From Fremontodendron californicum (taxonomy: Eukaryota; Streptophyta; Magnoliopsida; Malvales; Malvaceae), in contig JAULJL010000002.1 in the NCBI GenBank assembly GCA_030761205.1, positions 25,585,010 through 25,649,009 of the forward strand: a DNA stretch of 64,000 bases, read 5' to 3'. The notes under the pieces are model-generated. The model had not been told where the DNA came from, made no database searches, and saw only the letters and a program-made list of their open reading frames with translations. A program made the translations under genes and the position numbers. Within the stretch, counting starts at the first letter, position 1. Each line of letters opens with the position of its first letter. This document shows, one piece after another, positions 23,601 to 35,309 of this stretch.

Positions 23601-25309
23601 ATAGCCTTCACATGGCTTTTCAATTAAAAGGCCTCCCATTGGCCAAAAATGCCATGTAGGCAAGTAGTGGAGAATCTTGTCATTTCTTAAAAATGTCATC
23701 TTTCTACTCAATCTTGGCCTTTTGATTAAGATAATCAAACCTCCATCTTCCTTTTCCATGAGCTGGCCAAAAATGGCCTGGAAAATTCCAAGCCATTCCT
23801 CCTTTTTTTATTTGCAAAATGGTTCTTTTCGTTTTTCGGTAAAATTGCATTTTGCCCTCCAAACTTAATTTATTTGCAAATAGACCCCAATTTTGGAATT
23901 TTCTTTTTTAATCCATCCCATCCAATATAAAACTCAGTTCTGGAGGTTATCATAATTGTTCGAGCTTGTTTTTCATTTTCCCGAATTTTTCTCTAAAATT
24001 TTGGTTTAGTACCCTCGAACTTTGTCTATTTCCATTTGAGCTCCGATTTTGGATTTTTCTTCTCCGATCCATCCCATCTAATATAAAACTCTGTTCTAGA
24101 AGTTTTCATAATTTTTTGAGATATTTTTCTATTTTCCCCATATTTTTCCTTAAAATTGGGGATTAGTCTTTCGAATTTAGCATATTTGTGTTTCAGCCTC
24201 AATTTCGGGTTTTCTTCTTCTCATTTCCTTTTTCCCATCCTAAAACTCAGTTATGGAAAGTTTCACAATTTTCCGAGCTCGGATTCTATTTTTCCCGGAT
24301 TTTCCAAAATTGCTTTTTAGCCCTGAAAGCTCGGTTTTACTCGAAAGGGGCCAAATTTTTGGATTTTCTTTTTCCATTGTATTTATCATATATTGAATTG
24401 GATTTTAACAAAATTTGCCCAATTTTTACATCCGAATTCCTCGTCGATTTAGTTTTCCCTTTTTTCTCAAAATTGGGAATTTTTTCGATTTCCAAGTTTT
24501 TTTTCAAATCGGCTCTTCCTTTGGATCCACTTCAAATTGGAACTTCGGGTACCCTTGTTTATTTATTATTCATCAACTGGGGACTTCAATTTCACGGAAT
24601 TGGGCCATCTTTGTAGTTTTATCCAAATTTGTGAATTTTCCATTTATTCATTAAATATTTATTTCCTTTTTCTCGTAAAACCAATTCTTCTTTCAACCCG
24701 CTTCAAACTTGGACCTTCGAATATCCATATTTATTGATCTTATTTCATTTTGAACCTCGAATTTTGTCCAATTTGATCGTTTATGCACTTTTTCCCAAAT
24801 TTGCGAAATTTCCCATTTTTCCAAAAATGGCCATTTCCAATTTTGTCCACTTCTTCTTCCCATTGATTTCTCTTGGTGAAATTGGACCTTGGGATATCCT
24901 TTTTTATTGATCATCCTTCAACTTGACGTTTCAATTTCATTCAATTTGATCATTTACGTACTTTTCCATAAATTTGGAAATTCCATGCTTTTCTCTTGCA
25001 CTGAATTTTGCAATTTGTCTTTCAACCTCTCTATCTTCGATTGTAGATCTCTGATTATCAAAATTCCTTCACCATTATTCAATTCACCTTCGAAACTTGA
25101 TTTTGATTGAGAGTTGATTTTTTTAGTGGTTGACTTTTTGAGGTTGACTTTTTCTGAGTTGACTTTTTTGAGTTGACTTTTTTGTTTTGACCTCTGAATC
25201 AAAGTCTTGGAGATCCATCTGTGGAATAAGGGAAGATTCTTTGCATTCCATGAAATTGAGAGGAGAATTTACCTTGTTTAGAGTGCTCGGACAAAATTAA
25301 GTGTCTACA
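20700..25309 (-). repeat. 5' LTR of element B (4610 bp)
   Basis: On the minus strand it begins TGTAGACAC (at 25309) and ends GCGACA (at 20700), the same termini as the LTRs of A and C. It contains the 'gttgacttttt' cluster (25125-25190), a 'gacatggcaaaa' tandem cluster (21485-21790) and the conserved GC-rich box (20958-21068). The middle differs strongly from A and C, so B belongs to a diverged subfamily. There is no gene; the ORFs at 23553-25202 are chance frames. Confidence 0.88.
21485..21790 (-). repeat. Short tandem 'gacatggcaaaa' cluster in the B LTR
   Basis: About a dozen copies of an imperfect 20-40 bp unit carry 'atgacatggcaaaa' or 'atgacatggcata'. The spacing is irregular. A and C have related 'gccatgtcatt' motifs at this place but no such expansion. 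Confidence 0.7.
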
Positions 25310-26047
25310 TAAGCAATATAAGAGTTTTAGTGCCTAGAGTGTTGCGCCTTGTGCCCTTGAAAACATTGATCAAAATAGTTTATATAAACTAGTTTTTACA
25401 TGTCATAATATCCTAAAGTTTCTAACTATTAAGGCTAAGATAAATAATTGATCAATTGTTCAAATTAAATATTTTTGGTGAATGATAATCGATACTCTTT
25501 TTAATAATATCTACTATTTAATATTATAATTGGATAATCATTAGTTAATTGATTATATCTAATATTAAACTCAAAATGGTCAAATATTAAAATTATATCA
25601 ATTATATAAATTAGCTTTTACATATCATAATTTTCTAAAAAGTTTAAATATTAATTATTAAGGTTAAACCAATTAATTATACTCTTTTAATGTTTACTAT
25701 TCAACATTTTAATGAACATTTGGTCAATTAGTGCCTATAATTAAATCTAATGTTATTATGTTAGTATTTATAATTATGTGTAAATAAAGAAAATATAAAT
25801 ATAAGAACAAATTCATTAAAATTTAAAATATTGTTAAAAAATTATATTACAATGACTAAAAAACCTAGTAAATCAAAAAATAAAAAGTTAAAAATAAAAA
25901 TAAAAATTTATTGGACTAAGTGACTAAGAGCCGAATGAGTTATTGGGTTAAAAGTAAAAATCATTTATATACATGTTCAGTGAATTTTATTTATAACTTC
26001 TTTCATTCTATTGATATATATTTTTTTAAATGTAGTCAAATGATTCT
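25310..26047. other. AT-rich spacer right of element B
   Basis: No gene or element end is visible. It contains a diverged direct repeat: the segment from about 25380 ('ttatataaactag...acatgtcataat') resembles the segment from about 25607. It is probably the target DNA of B or a worn older insertion. Confidence 0.5.
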
Positions 26048-26575
26048 TGATAAGTGCTTAATTCCATACATTTTCTTATTTAATTTCCTTATATTTTGTG
26101 TTTTGATTCTTAAGTTCCTTGAAATTTTACTAGGTTTTTATGCTTTGTAGGTATTTTGGAAGAGATGAAGTCAGAACATGTCAAGTAGGATGTTAAAGAG
26201 CCTATAAAATCACAATCACAAGATGGAAAAAGACTTGAGAGTTAAAAAGATCAAATTCCTGGTGCAAATCAAGAAGGCAGATTTGACCTCCGAAACTTGT
26301 TGCTAAAAAAATGATTTTAAAGTCTTTATGTGAAGAAAATTCCTTCTTGACTTTTGAAGCTGACTTGAATACCTTTCCAATGGTATCTCATGGGCCTAAA
26401 TTGGATAAGAAATAGACATCCAAATTGGCGCTGGAAGATCTCCCTAAACAACCCTAGTGGTAGAAAAACCCTAGCCGTAAATCACCCTTTATTAAAACCC
26501 TAGCCGCAAATCACAAAGAGAGAAGCCCTAGTTGCTGCCTATAAATAGAGACAAGGGGGGATAGCCGCAATACAT
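26048..26575 (+). repeat. Truncated LTR of a different (Athila-like) element
   Basis: It begins TGATAAGTGCTTAATT, like the TGATAA start of the element E LTRs, and includes a good TATA box (tataaatag, 26540-26548) after a 'aaccctagccg' segment. It ends abruptly at 26575/26576, where the LTR of element C takes over mid-sequence. Length is 528 bp; the 3' part is missing. The family call rests on the terminal sequence style only. Confidence 0.5.
26540..26548 (+). promoter_or_regulatory. TATA box in the truncated LTR, now upstream of element C
   Basis: 'tataaatag' fits a plant core promoter. It now lies about 36 bp upstream of the truncated 5' LTR of C, in the same orientation, so it could start transcripts into C. 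Confidence 0.5.
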
Positions 26576-27957
26576 AGTGGAGTCAGAATTGAATTTAAAG
26601 AAAAATCATTTTTCTGTTTTGGTTAAGTTACTTAGAGTGGGCTGATTAGGAGGGTTAGCTACTGACTTAGGGTAGTTTCTAAGCCTTTTTAAACTCTAAA
26701 AATGGTTTTTCAAGTCTCGGGTTAAGGGTATTCAAGTCCGGATTTTTAAACTTAGGAAGTTAGAGCCATTTAAAAAAAGATTTAGCCCAGTTTTTATTTT
26801 TAATTCAAGCTTTTCAAAATTGTTTTCAAACAATCACAAAGTATTTTGGTTTTAGAATATTTAATTTGACATATTTTCCTAAGGTAGCCGGATATCTTTT
26901 TAGATATACGGATTTCCTTAATAAAAGGAAAAAATACATTTCATGCATTGCATTTTTCATATTCATGCATTTTATATAATATGTGATTCTTGTTATAATA
27001 ATTTCTATGATATTGTTATTATTTTGATTTATATTTTTTGATGTTATATGGTTTGTTATATGATTTGTAATATTTCATGATATCCTATGCTTTTATTTAG
27101 TTATTTTTTTGTCATATTATTTAGCATATACTATGTTCATGCATTATTATTTTCATTTTTATTTTTTCATACATATTATATGATAGCATTATTTCATATT
27201 CCATCTCATTTAATTTATATGCCATATCATTCATGTTTGCCATGTCATTTAAATTATTTCATTTCATATAGATTATGTTATGTTACTTAGGTTATTTTAT
27301 TTCATTTAGAAAATATCATGTTACTTAGGTTATTTCATTTCATATAGAATATGTTATGTTACTTAGGTTATTTTATTTCATTTAGAATATATCATATGAC
27401 TTAGGATATTGCATCTCATATAGAATGTATTATGTTACATAGGTCATTTAATTTCATTTAGAATATATCATATAACTTAGGATATTTCATTTCATTTAGA
27501 ATATGCTAAGGCATTCAAATCATGTCATGTCATTTAGGTTGCATTATATTATTTAGATTTTGCTATGTCATTTTATTTATGTCATGCATATACATATTCA
27601 TTTCTTTTAAATGTTTTTAAAAAAAAGATAATGGTTTTCAATAAAAAAAATAAAGATATTCCCGAGTTAATATAATTCATGAGTTCTCTATCGGGTTTGC
27701 TGGAGGGAATATCATCAATTATTATTAATAAAGGAATATCTTTCTTTCAAAAAAGAGAATGATTCGGAAAGTTTCCCAAAACTAATAAAAATTTCTATAT
27801 TTTGCCACGTTTGTTGGGGAATATAGGAAAATTTTGAATTTATAAATTCCGGATCATTTTTAATAAAAATGGAATTATTTTTCTTTAAATTGGGAATTAA
27901 CTCGAAATACTAAATTTAAAACCAACTTTTTACCGAGACTTGAGATAACACATGATT

Positions 27958-28066
27958 AATAAGGTACCGATTTATACGGGCGTTGTGGGGGTGCTAATCC
28001 TTCCCCGCACGTAACCGACTCCCGAACCCGCTTCTTTGATTTCTCTGGTTTTAAAACGCAGACTTG
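27958..28066 (+). promoter_or_regulatory. Conserved GC-rich LTR box (C, 5' copy)
   Basis: Same block as at 12303-12418, with 'gggcgttgtgggggtgctaa' followed by 'cgactcccgaacccgcttc'. Confidence 0.6.
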
Positions 28067-28160
28067 AAATTGGTTTTTAAAATGTTTTAATTAATTTTTA
28101 AAATATTTTATAAAACCGGTTCTAATAGGTGGCCGATCACACCTAGCTAAAAAAGATTGG

Positions 28161-28171
28161 TGGCGACTCCA
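28161..28171 (+). other. PBS-like motif inside the LTR
   Basis: TGGCGACTCCA repeats the first 11 bases of the tRNA-Arg PBS about 150 bp before the real one. It is also present at 12505-12515 and 46296-46306, and in decayed form in the LTRs of B and D. Confidence 0.55.
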
Positions 28172-28309
28172 TGTATTTTTTAAGGTCATTTTCAAAACCT
28201 TCATTTTTCTAGAGGAATTAAGTCGACTTTTCCTCTGTTTTTTAATGTCACGCTTAACAAATAATAAAGTCTTGCGATGAGACTCGTTATTTTTTAGGTT
28301 GCGACAGCT

Positions 28310-28327
28310 TGGTGACTCCACTGGGGA
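28310..28327 (+). promoter_or_regulatory. Primer-binding site of C, tRNA-Arg type
   Basis: TGGTGACTCCACTGGGGA lies three bases after the LTR end. It differs by one base (T for C at position 4) from the PBS of B. Confidence 0.8.
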
Positions 28328-29276
28328 CTATTAGAGAGTCAGGCCTAGAATTAGTCGTGTGTTATCAAAGTCTCGATTTTGTTGGTTTAATTGGTATTTA
28401 ATTTTAATTCCCATATTTTTTTTAAATAAAAGAGAATTTTGAAAATAAAAAAATGTTTTAATATGTCCATATTCATGTGCATTCATATTATTATTTGTTC
28501 TCTGGTTATTTTGTTGCGTATATTTATATGTTTGTTTGACTGATGCTTTACATTGTTTGATTTTAGTGGGGTATTTAGAATAAGGGTGTAGAATAGGTGG
28601 TGACAGGTTTGTTTTATTCCTCCGCACACACTGTATTTGCATTTGCATAACATGAATCCTCTACCCGGGTTCCGTCCTTTTAAGTGGAAGTAAAGTAACT
28701 ACGCCTTCGTGATTGATCCTCCGTATGGGCTAGTGAAACACTTCCGGAGTATAAAGTACCTAATGCCTTCGTGATAATCCTCCGTACGGGCATATGAAAA
28801 TATGCTCTATTGAATTGAACCCGCTTTTATCGGGGTGCCTTACTAGCCTTCACCGGCGACAGTGAGGAACAATTCGAGGCCTTAGAACCAATTCACCTTC
28901 ATATAGTGAACCTAGGCGAAGCCATGCCGGTTTTCTGTTAGATACCCGAAGTTTAAGAACACATGGAGGAACATTTCCAACCTTTTACCATCTTTCTATA
29001 AGTTAGATACAAATTGGGTGATGATGAACGAACATCATACCACTCGTATTTTTTTATTATTATTATTATTTTGTCCCAAAGGTGTCGTAATGCCGAAGCT
29101 CTGTTTAAATTTTTGGGATAATTTTTTAAGCATGTTGTTATTTATGTTATATTTGTGAATTCATTTCCTTACTAATCTATTTCTTTCTGTTTTCTTTTCT
29201 TTGACATGCATCATAGACATCATCATACACTTGAAGTTTATTGGCCTCGGGATAGTTATCAACCCAAAGGACTTTC
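28328..29276 (+). other. 5' leader of element C
   Basis: No coding frame is supported. It has two similar segments around 'cgtgattgatcctccgta' and 'cgtgataatcctccgtac' (28700-28800) and the block 'ttcaccggcgacagtgagg' (28848-28866) that is shared with B and D, so parts are conserved across subfamilies. Confidence 0.6.
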
Positions 29277-31027
29277 ATGGAGGGTCAAGTTATTTCAATG
29301 ATAGAAGATCATGCAGTAGTCAGGGCACGGTCGGAAAAAGATCAAAGGGATGATGGTGATTGCCTCAAGAAAGATTATGTGTCAGTATTGCCGGATAGGG
29401 TCAAAGTGGATCTTAGACAAAATAATCTTCGAGGGTTAGCCGATATTTGGAATCAGTGGAATGTATTAGAGAAAGAAGCCTTCACTCAGAAATATGGAGA
29501 CATAGCACTCTTAATTCCGATTCAGGTCAATAGTGGGTTGATTCAGGCTATGGTACAGTTTTGGAATCCTGCTTATAGATGTTTCACTTTTAACAAGGAA
29601 GATATGACACCACTGATCGAAGAATATTCGAAACTGTTACGTATTGAATGTCCTAATCCTGATTGGGTATATTTGAAGGAAATGAAACCTTCAGGTCTTA
29701 AGAAGAAAGTGGCTAGGATCAGGGAATAGATACAACATAGGTTAAGAGTCATGTGGACACAAAGCAGAAAAATGGGTGCATTCCGTGGGAAACTCTCTGA
29801 CAGTTGATATTGGGTTGTTTCGACAAAGCAAAAGCCAGGGACATCTTCTCTCTAGCCATCTACGGTATAATCATATTCCCGAAGATATTGGGTCATGTGG
29901 ATATAGCCGTGTTTGATTTCTTTGAAAAGTTGGAACAAAAGATCAACCCATCTCCGGCCATCATAGCTGAAACTATCTGATCCCTGAACTTTTGTAAAAG
30001 GGCAGGACAAGGGAGGATCAAGGGGTGTGTACAACTCCTTTATATTTGGATTCAAAGTCACTTTTGGAAGATAGAAAATGTATCCTTCAAGCCATACATT
30101 AAGACTTTAGTTCCGATTAGGGAATTCCTTCAAAATGATTGGCCTAAAGACGAGAATGAAGAGAAATGGGTCAACATGTTCCGGAATTTAAAAGGGGAGA
30201 TGGTGACTTGGAGAGCTCCATGGATGGTTCATATGCCGATTATGTACAAATGTGGGGACAACCCGGGAGTTCCACTGCTCGGAATTTGGGGGTCTGTAAG
30301 TTATGCGCCTCTGTTGGTGCAAAGACAGGTTGAGTCTCGGCAATTCACACCCATGACTCATAATTTAGGATCATCAGAGTTCACTTATGGGGAAGACGGA
30401 TATTCTGGAAAAGTGCGGGCAGCGATTGAAGCATGGAAGAAAACTCACCGGATAAAAGTGGCCAGATATGCCGACACCGTCACACCTGATTATCTGGTAT
30501 GGAGGGAATTAAGGGTTAATGATAGACTATTGACATTAGATGGGGAGGAAGTCTAGTTCGTGAATCCGCCACCGAGGGAAATGCCATCAGAGTTAGAAAT
30601 TGTAAGAGCGGCATTTGAAAAAGAAAAGGCCCAGATGAGCAAGGAGATTGCCCGACTGCAAGAAGAGCTTGAGGACATGAAAGATAGGGAATCAGCTTGG
30701 GAAAAAGAGAAGGAACAGATTAAGAGAGAAAGGGACACTGTTAAGGGCGATCTTCGGGAATTACATTTGGAGAACAAGAGGTATCGCTTTGAGCTCAGAT
30801 TTGAGGGGACTCTCAAAACTTCCGGGGAGTGGGAACATGAGGTCAAAAACCTCAAGAAGGAGAATAACTACTGTAAGGAGAAAGCAAAACACGAGGAAGC
30901 CCGAGCAAATCAACTGGAGAAACAAGCTGGGGAAAGCTTACACGGCGATGCTTCTGCTGACACGTCAAAGGGTCATGAACAAGTAGGGATCAGATGGAAG
31001 AGCAAGGCAATCAAAAGAGGACAGTGA
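29277..31027 (+). pseudogene. ORF1 of element C (DUF7745-like domain plus coiled coil), broken
   Basis: The start ATG (29277) is followed by a 150-residue frame with AMVQFWNPAYRCFTFNKEDM at about residues 90-110, a DUF7745-type signature, then a stop at 29727-29729. Homology to D continues in other frames over 29730-30175, then in 30176-30556 (LLGIWGSVSYAPLLVQRQ), an in-frame TAG (30554-30556) and 30560-31027. The last part is a strongly charged coiled coil (KEIARLQEELEDMKDRES). D shows the same domain order with fewer breaks. The role of this Ogre-specific protein is unknown; the coiled coil suggests self-association or binding to Gag. Confidence 0.72.
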
Positions 31028-31535
31028 AGAAGGTCCAGAATCCGAGGGAATTACCAGTGTTTTGTAATAGTTTTTAGGAGAGATAGGTTATTATGTTGTC
31101 TAAAGCAGGGATCTTTTCTTTAATGTATTTAGTTCCAGGAAATCAATGAAAGACCGTTTGGTTGGAATTATCCCGGGGCCAATACTTTAAATGCATTCAT
31201 TATTCACTAATTCTTTCTTTTATATTTTATTTGTTCATAATCATTCATTCATTTATTCTTTATAAATTGTTCATACACTTAGTCATTTATTGGTCCATTC
31301 ATTTATTCATTATATGTTCATACACTTAGTCATTTACTTAGTTGTTCATTCATTAACACCGATTCACTCCTACATTCATTCATTTATTCATTTATTAATT
31401 TTTTTATAAAATAAAATAAAAAATGTGTCAATAATTTCTAATCCATGGTTTTTAAAAAATAAAGGTACAATTGGTCGCACTCAGAAAGAACCAGATTTCC
31501 AACACTCTTACAATAATCAGTCTCGAACAAAAGCT
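31028..31535 (+). other. ORF1-gag spacer of C
   Basis: It is AT-rich with 'attcattcatttattcat' simple repeats (31190-31400). The block near 31131-31190 ('ccgtttggttggaattatcc') is conserved in D (51820-51850, reversed). There is no gene. Confidence 0.6.
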
Positions 31536-33494
31536 ATGGAAACGATCAGCTTGCCAGAATTGAGAGAATGGAAAGAATCCAGAAAGAACTACAAGAACAG
31601 TTGACTAAGTCTCAAGAGGAGACACGAGAACAGATGACAAAGCTCATGGAGATGATGAGCACTATGATGAAGCAGAAGTGGCCCGGAGAGAATTCAATTG
31701 TTGGAATGGGGGCAGTGAATCAGGAGGATAGACCAGAAGTGGTACAGAAAAATAGCCAGACATCCCACCCTGTGGGAAATGAAATCCCAACTGGGGCAGC
31801 ATCCTACATCTACATCCAGCCGGCGGCCGAAGCACAGAATTTCGGTCCAAAAAGGGGTAACATCGGAGTTGATCCAATTGAGGTTGAGGTTCCAGACTTC
31901 GAAGAAATGGCAGAGAAGGAAAGGGCCAAAATGACTGAACTAAATAGGGTCGAAACTGCTGAATCTGAGAAGAAATATCAGTTGTTGGAAGAAAGGCTAA
32001 GAGCAGTGGAAGGAGCAGAGTTTTTTTGCAGTCTAGATGCCAAAGAGATGAGCCTGGTACATGATCTAATAATTCCACCGAAGTTCAAAGTACCAGACTT
32101 TGAAAAGTATAATGGGACCACCAACCCATCGGCTCATCTGACTATGTACTGTAAAAGGATGACAGGGCATGAGGATAATGAAAAATTGCTTATTCATTGC
32201 TTCCAGGACAGCTTAACAGGGTCAGCCACCCGATGGTACAACCAACTCAGTCGTGCCAAGATTCGTTCATGGACGGATTTGGCCATGGCTTTTATGGAAT
32301 ACTATAAGCACGTTTCTGACATGGTACCGGATAGGCTGTCATTACAGAACATGGAAAAGAGGTCCAATGAGACCTTCAAGGAGTATTCACAGAGGTGGAG
32401 GGATCTGGCCACACAAGTGCAACCCTATGGTAATATATGGAGAAATGATTGAGTCAGCCATTAAGAGTGGAAAGATGGAAGGGGGTGAGTCTGCTACCCC
32501 AAAGAGAGCTTTTCCTACAAAGAAAAAGGAGGAAACCCATGCAGTAAGCTTCAACCAATACCCTTATACACCTCCTACACCATACACACCACCGAGGCCT
32601 TATAACCCTACCACACCTTATACACCTCCTACACCATACACACCATACCCGGGGTATAATCCTTATTACCCTAATATCAACCACCTTACCCAAACCCGTT
32701 CCCCTACACCAATATACCACAACAGCCATTCCCAACTGGCATATCCCCTCAAATCACCCTTCCTAGAAATGCTGTTCCCAACACATAAGGGCCTGCGCGT
32801 AATGACCAACGTTCACCAAGGAACGATCAAAAAACCCAATTTGATCTAATTCCCACTACTTACGGTGATCTATATCCAAAACTGTTGCAGGGTCAACTTG
32901 TTGCACCTGTGTAACTAAAACCTTTGACACCTCCATATCCAAGATGGTACAATGCAAACACCAACTGTGCATACCATGCGAGAATCCAAGGACATTCAAT
33001 TGAAGATTGTCTGGCCTTCAAAAAGAAAGTCCAAAGCCTGATTAATGCTGGGTAGTGAAGTTTGGATCAAAAAATGGGTCGAACATAGCTGGAAATCCAT
33101 TGCCCAATCATGCTGGGAATCAGGTGAATGCAATATTAACCGGAGGGGACAGAAGATTAAAAGGGATATTGGGGAGGTTAAGACTCCAATGATGACAGTA
33201 TGGGCTGAAATGGTCAAGGCAGGATTGGTGGAAGGTATGGAAGGTCTAAAAATGGTTGCAAGTAGGGTGCATGATTGGTGCCCGTTCCATAAGAATGAAG
33301 GCCATGACATACAGAACTGCGGAGACTTTCGGGTTAAAGTACAAAGAATGATGGATAGTGGGGTAGCCCAATTCTATGAGGAGATAGAAGGGGAAATAGA
33401 AGTCATTGAAAATACAGGTGGCTATGGGATAGGAAGACCCCTAATCATCTACTATGATGAACCGGAGGAAAAAGTTATGCCAGCCATGGAATAA
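31536..33494 (+). pseudogene. gag: Gag of element C with internal deletion, and second knuckle
   Basis: The family start ATG is at 31536, but a one-base loss right after it shifts the frame; the homologous frame opens at 31568. The gag core is clear (HCFQDSLTGSATRWYNQL, PDRLSLQNMEKRSNETFKEY). At about 32425 roughly 100 bp are missing compared with A, deleting the stretch between VQP and MVI and shifting the frame to 32253-32849. That frame has a proline/tyrosine tandem stretch (repeated YTPPTP, about 32565-32660). Knuckle 1 (CAYHARIQGHSIEDC, about 32965-33010) and knuckle 2 (CPFHKNEGHDIQNC, about 33280-33320) lie in further frames. It is not functional. Confidence 0.85.
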
Positions 33495-35100
33495 AATGCG
33501 CCCAAATTAATCATTGATTTACCTGGTTCCTTTCCATACAAGGAAAACAAGGCTACACCATGGAAATATGACTGCAGCATGGTTATGCCCGGGTCTTCAG
33601 GCCAGCAGGATATTACAGGTGTGGGGCATTTAACCCGAAGTCGGAGATGTTATACTCCGGAGGCCGTTGAACAAGGGGTAGCAGGGAAAGACAGAGGAAT
33701 TGATAAGGGAAGAAGGTCGTCGAGACAATCCATATTGAGATGGATTTGCCAGAGGAAACAGAGAGGAGATCAGCCCCGGTTAATAGAATCAAAGAGCCAG
33801 TATGTGAGAAAGAAGCTTGTGAGTTCTTGAAATTTATAAAGCATAGTGAATATAGCGTGGTTGAACAACTGCAACGTCAACCAGCTAGGATTTCAATCTT
33901 ATCCTTGCTTTTAAATTCAGAACCACACGAAAATGCTTTGTTAAGAGTATTAAATCAAGCATACGTGGCCAATAATATATCAGTGGAAAAGCTGGATAGG
34001 TTGGTGGGAAACATCGCAGCTGATGACTACATATTTTTCAGCTATGAGGAAATACCATCCAATGGTATTGGATCAACAAAAGCTCTCTATATAACCACCA
34101 CTTGTAAGGGGCACATATTACTGAGGGTCCTTTTGGATAATTGTTCTTCATTAAATGTGATGCCTTTAGCAACCTTATCCAAGTTACCAGTGGATTTATC
34201 CTATATGATACCAAGTTGCACGGTGGTCAGACCTTTTGACGGAACAAGGAGGGAGGTTATGGGAACCATTGAAGTTTCTCTGGAAATAGGCCCGTGCACA
34301 TATACAGTGAATTTCCAGGTTATGGATATTAATCCATCTTATAACTACTTGTTGGGAAGGCCATGGATACATTCAGCTGGGGCTGTACCCTCATCTCTTC
34401 ACCAGAAACTAAAATTTGTGATGGAGGGTCGGTTGATCACGGTATCAGGGGAGGAAGACATAATAGCCTCCGCATCCACTGAATCTCCTTATGTGGAGCC
34501 GAATGAAGAGGCCGTGGAGTGTTCTTTCCGGTCTTTGGAATTTGTATATGCAGTTTTTGTCGCTGAAGGACAGAAAATTCCAAAACCAAAGCTGTCCAAT
34601 AACACAAGGCTGGGGGTAAGAACCACCGTAGGAAAAGGCTGCTAAGCTGGAAAGGGTCTCGGGAAATATCTTCAAGGGATGGATCGAGCCATAGAGGTAA
34701 AAGGAAAGAAGGACTGATTTGGCCTAGGATACCTTCCGAAGGCCCATGAGAAAAGAAGACAAGTCTAAAAGAACCGACAAAGAAGGATGGCCCGTCTTAC
34801 GGGTATGGATATTAAGTGGGAGCCTATGACATTCCCACCTATCCTTCACAGCTTTCGCTCAGCCGGTTCTCTGTTCGGAGAAAAGAATTCTGATGATGTG
34901 CTTGTAAAGATAGAGAAAGCCTTCAAGAGATTCCAGGTGAATAGTGATGAGCAGATGTATGATGTGGAGATCTGCACGACCGAGAAAGACAGAATTGAAA
35001 GAGAGAGTACTAGCTGGATGGTGCGACCATGTCCACCAGGATATAGACTAACCAACTGGAGTGCGACTGAATTGCCCATAGTTTTTAAGTCTATTCCAAA
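33495..35100 (+). pseudogene. pro: Protease and G-patch region of element C, up to the intron
   Basis: The frame 33740-34645 carries the retropepsin-like domain. Its active-site loop reads VLLDNCSSLNVMP (about 34125-34160): the glycine normally found after DN in this family is a cysteine here. GRPWIHS follows, then the start of the G-patch-like region (VGKGC), where a stop ends the frame at 34643-34645. Homology goes on through GKGLGKYLQGM with another stop, and from 34787 through STSWMVRPCPPGY to the donor site at 35101. In a working element this segment would cleave Gag-Pol inside the particle. The stops and the altered loop make this copy inactive. Confidence 0.8.
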
Positions 35101-35309
35101 GTAATACTTTTTTTAAAAGCAATCTTAATTATCTTTACCCAGAGATATTAAGAGTTTTTCTGTAATGGGCTTTTTTAACTATTTTCATTCAATAAATAAC
35201 AAGCACAATGCATTATCCATATTGATGTGTCCATATTCTTTCATTTTTGTTATTTATTTTGTTTTCTATATATATTTTCCTATATTGTTTTTTCTCCACC
35301 TATTTACAG
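35101..35309 (+). other. Putative intron between protease and pol of C (~209 bp)
   Basis: The donor is AAA|GTAATA at 35101. The acceptor is a pyrimidine-rich run ending CACCTATTTACAG at 35309. Splicing joins AA+G to give a lysine codon followed by TGT-ACG-GAT-GCG, so the protease-side frame (…VFKSIP) runs straight into the pol-side frame (CTDAEYED). The matching sites in B have the same phase. The intron is T-rich (ttattttgttttctatata), as plant introns usually are. Confidence 0.65.

Larger units (their letters stand above)
12657..25309 (-). mobile_element. Element B: Ogre/Tat-type Ty3-gypsy retrotransposon, 3' half cut off by insertion of A
   Basis: Read on the minus strand, the order is 5' LTR (25309-20700), tRNA-Arg PBS, leader, ORF1, gag, second knuckle/protease/G-patch, a short intron and the start of pol. 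It stops in the RT domain where the LTR of element A begins; the rest of pol and the 3' LTR should lie left of the window. Every reading frame is broken by stops or frameshifts, so B is older than A and inactive. The 5 bases right of its LTR (TAAGC at 25310-25314) are the predicted target-site duplication. Confidence 0.88.
26576..28306 (+). repeat. 5' LTR of element C, first ~3.3 kb missing
   Basis: It aligns base for base with 44712-46441 of the 3' LTR, starting at 'gtggagtcagaattg' and ending GCGACA. The missing part corresponds to 41399-44711. The junction with the foreign LTR at 26575/26576 is sharp. It contains a tandem 'catttagaatatatcat' cluster (27245-27500) and the GC-rich box (27958-28066). 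Confidence 0.88.

Noticed and set aside
31662..32078. Antisense ORF over gag of C, and similar antisense ORFs over ORF1 (30553-30855, 52061-52513)
   Set aside because: They are mirror frames of true retrotransposon coding sequence.
32565..32660. Proline-rich YTPPTP repeats as a separate cell-wall-type (extensin-like) gene
   Set aside because: They lie in the linker of gag between the core and the zinc knuckle, with gag homology on both sides.
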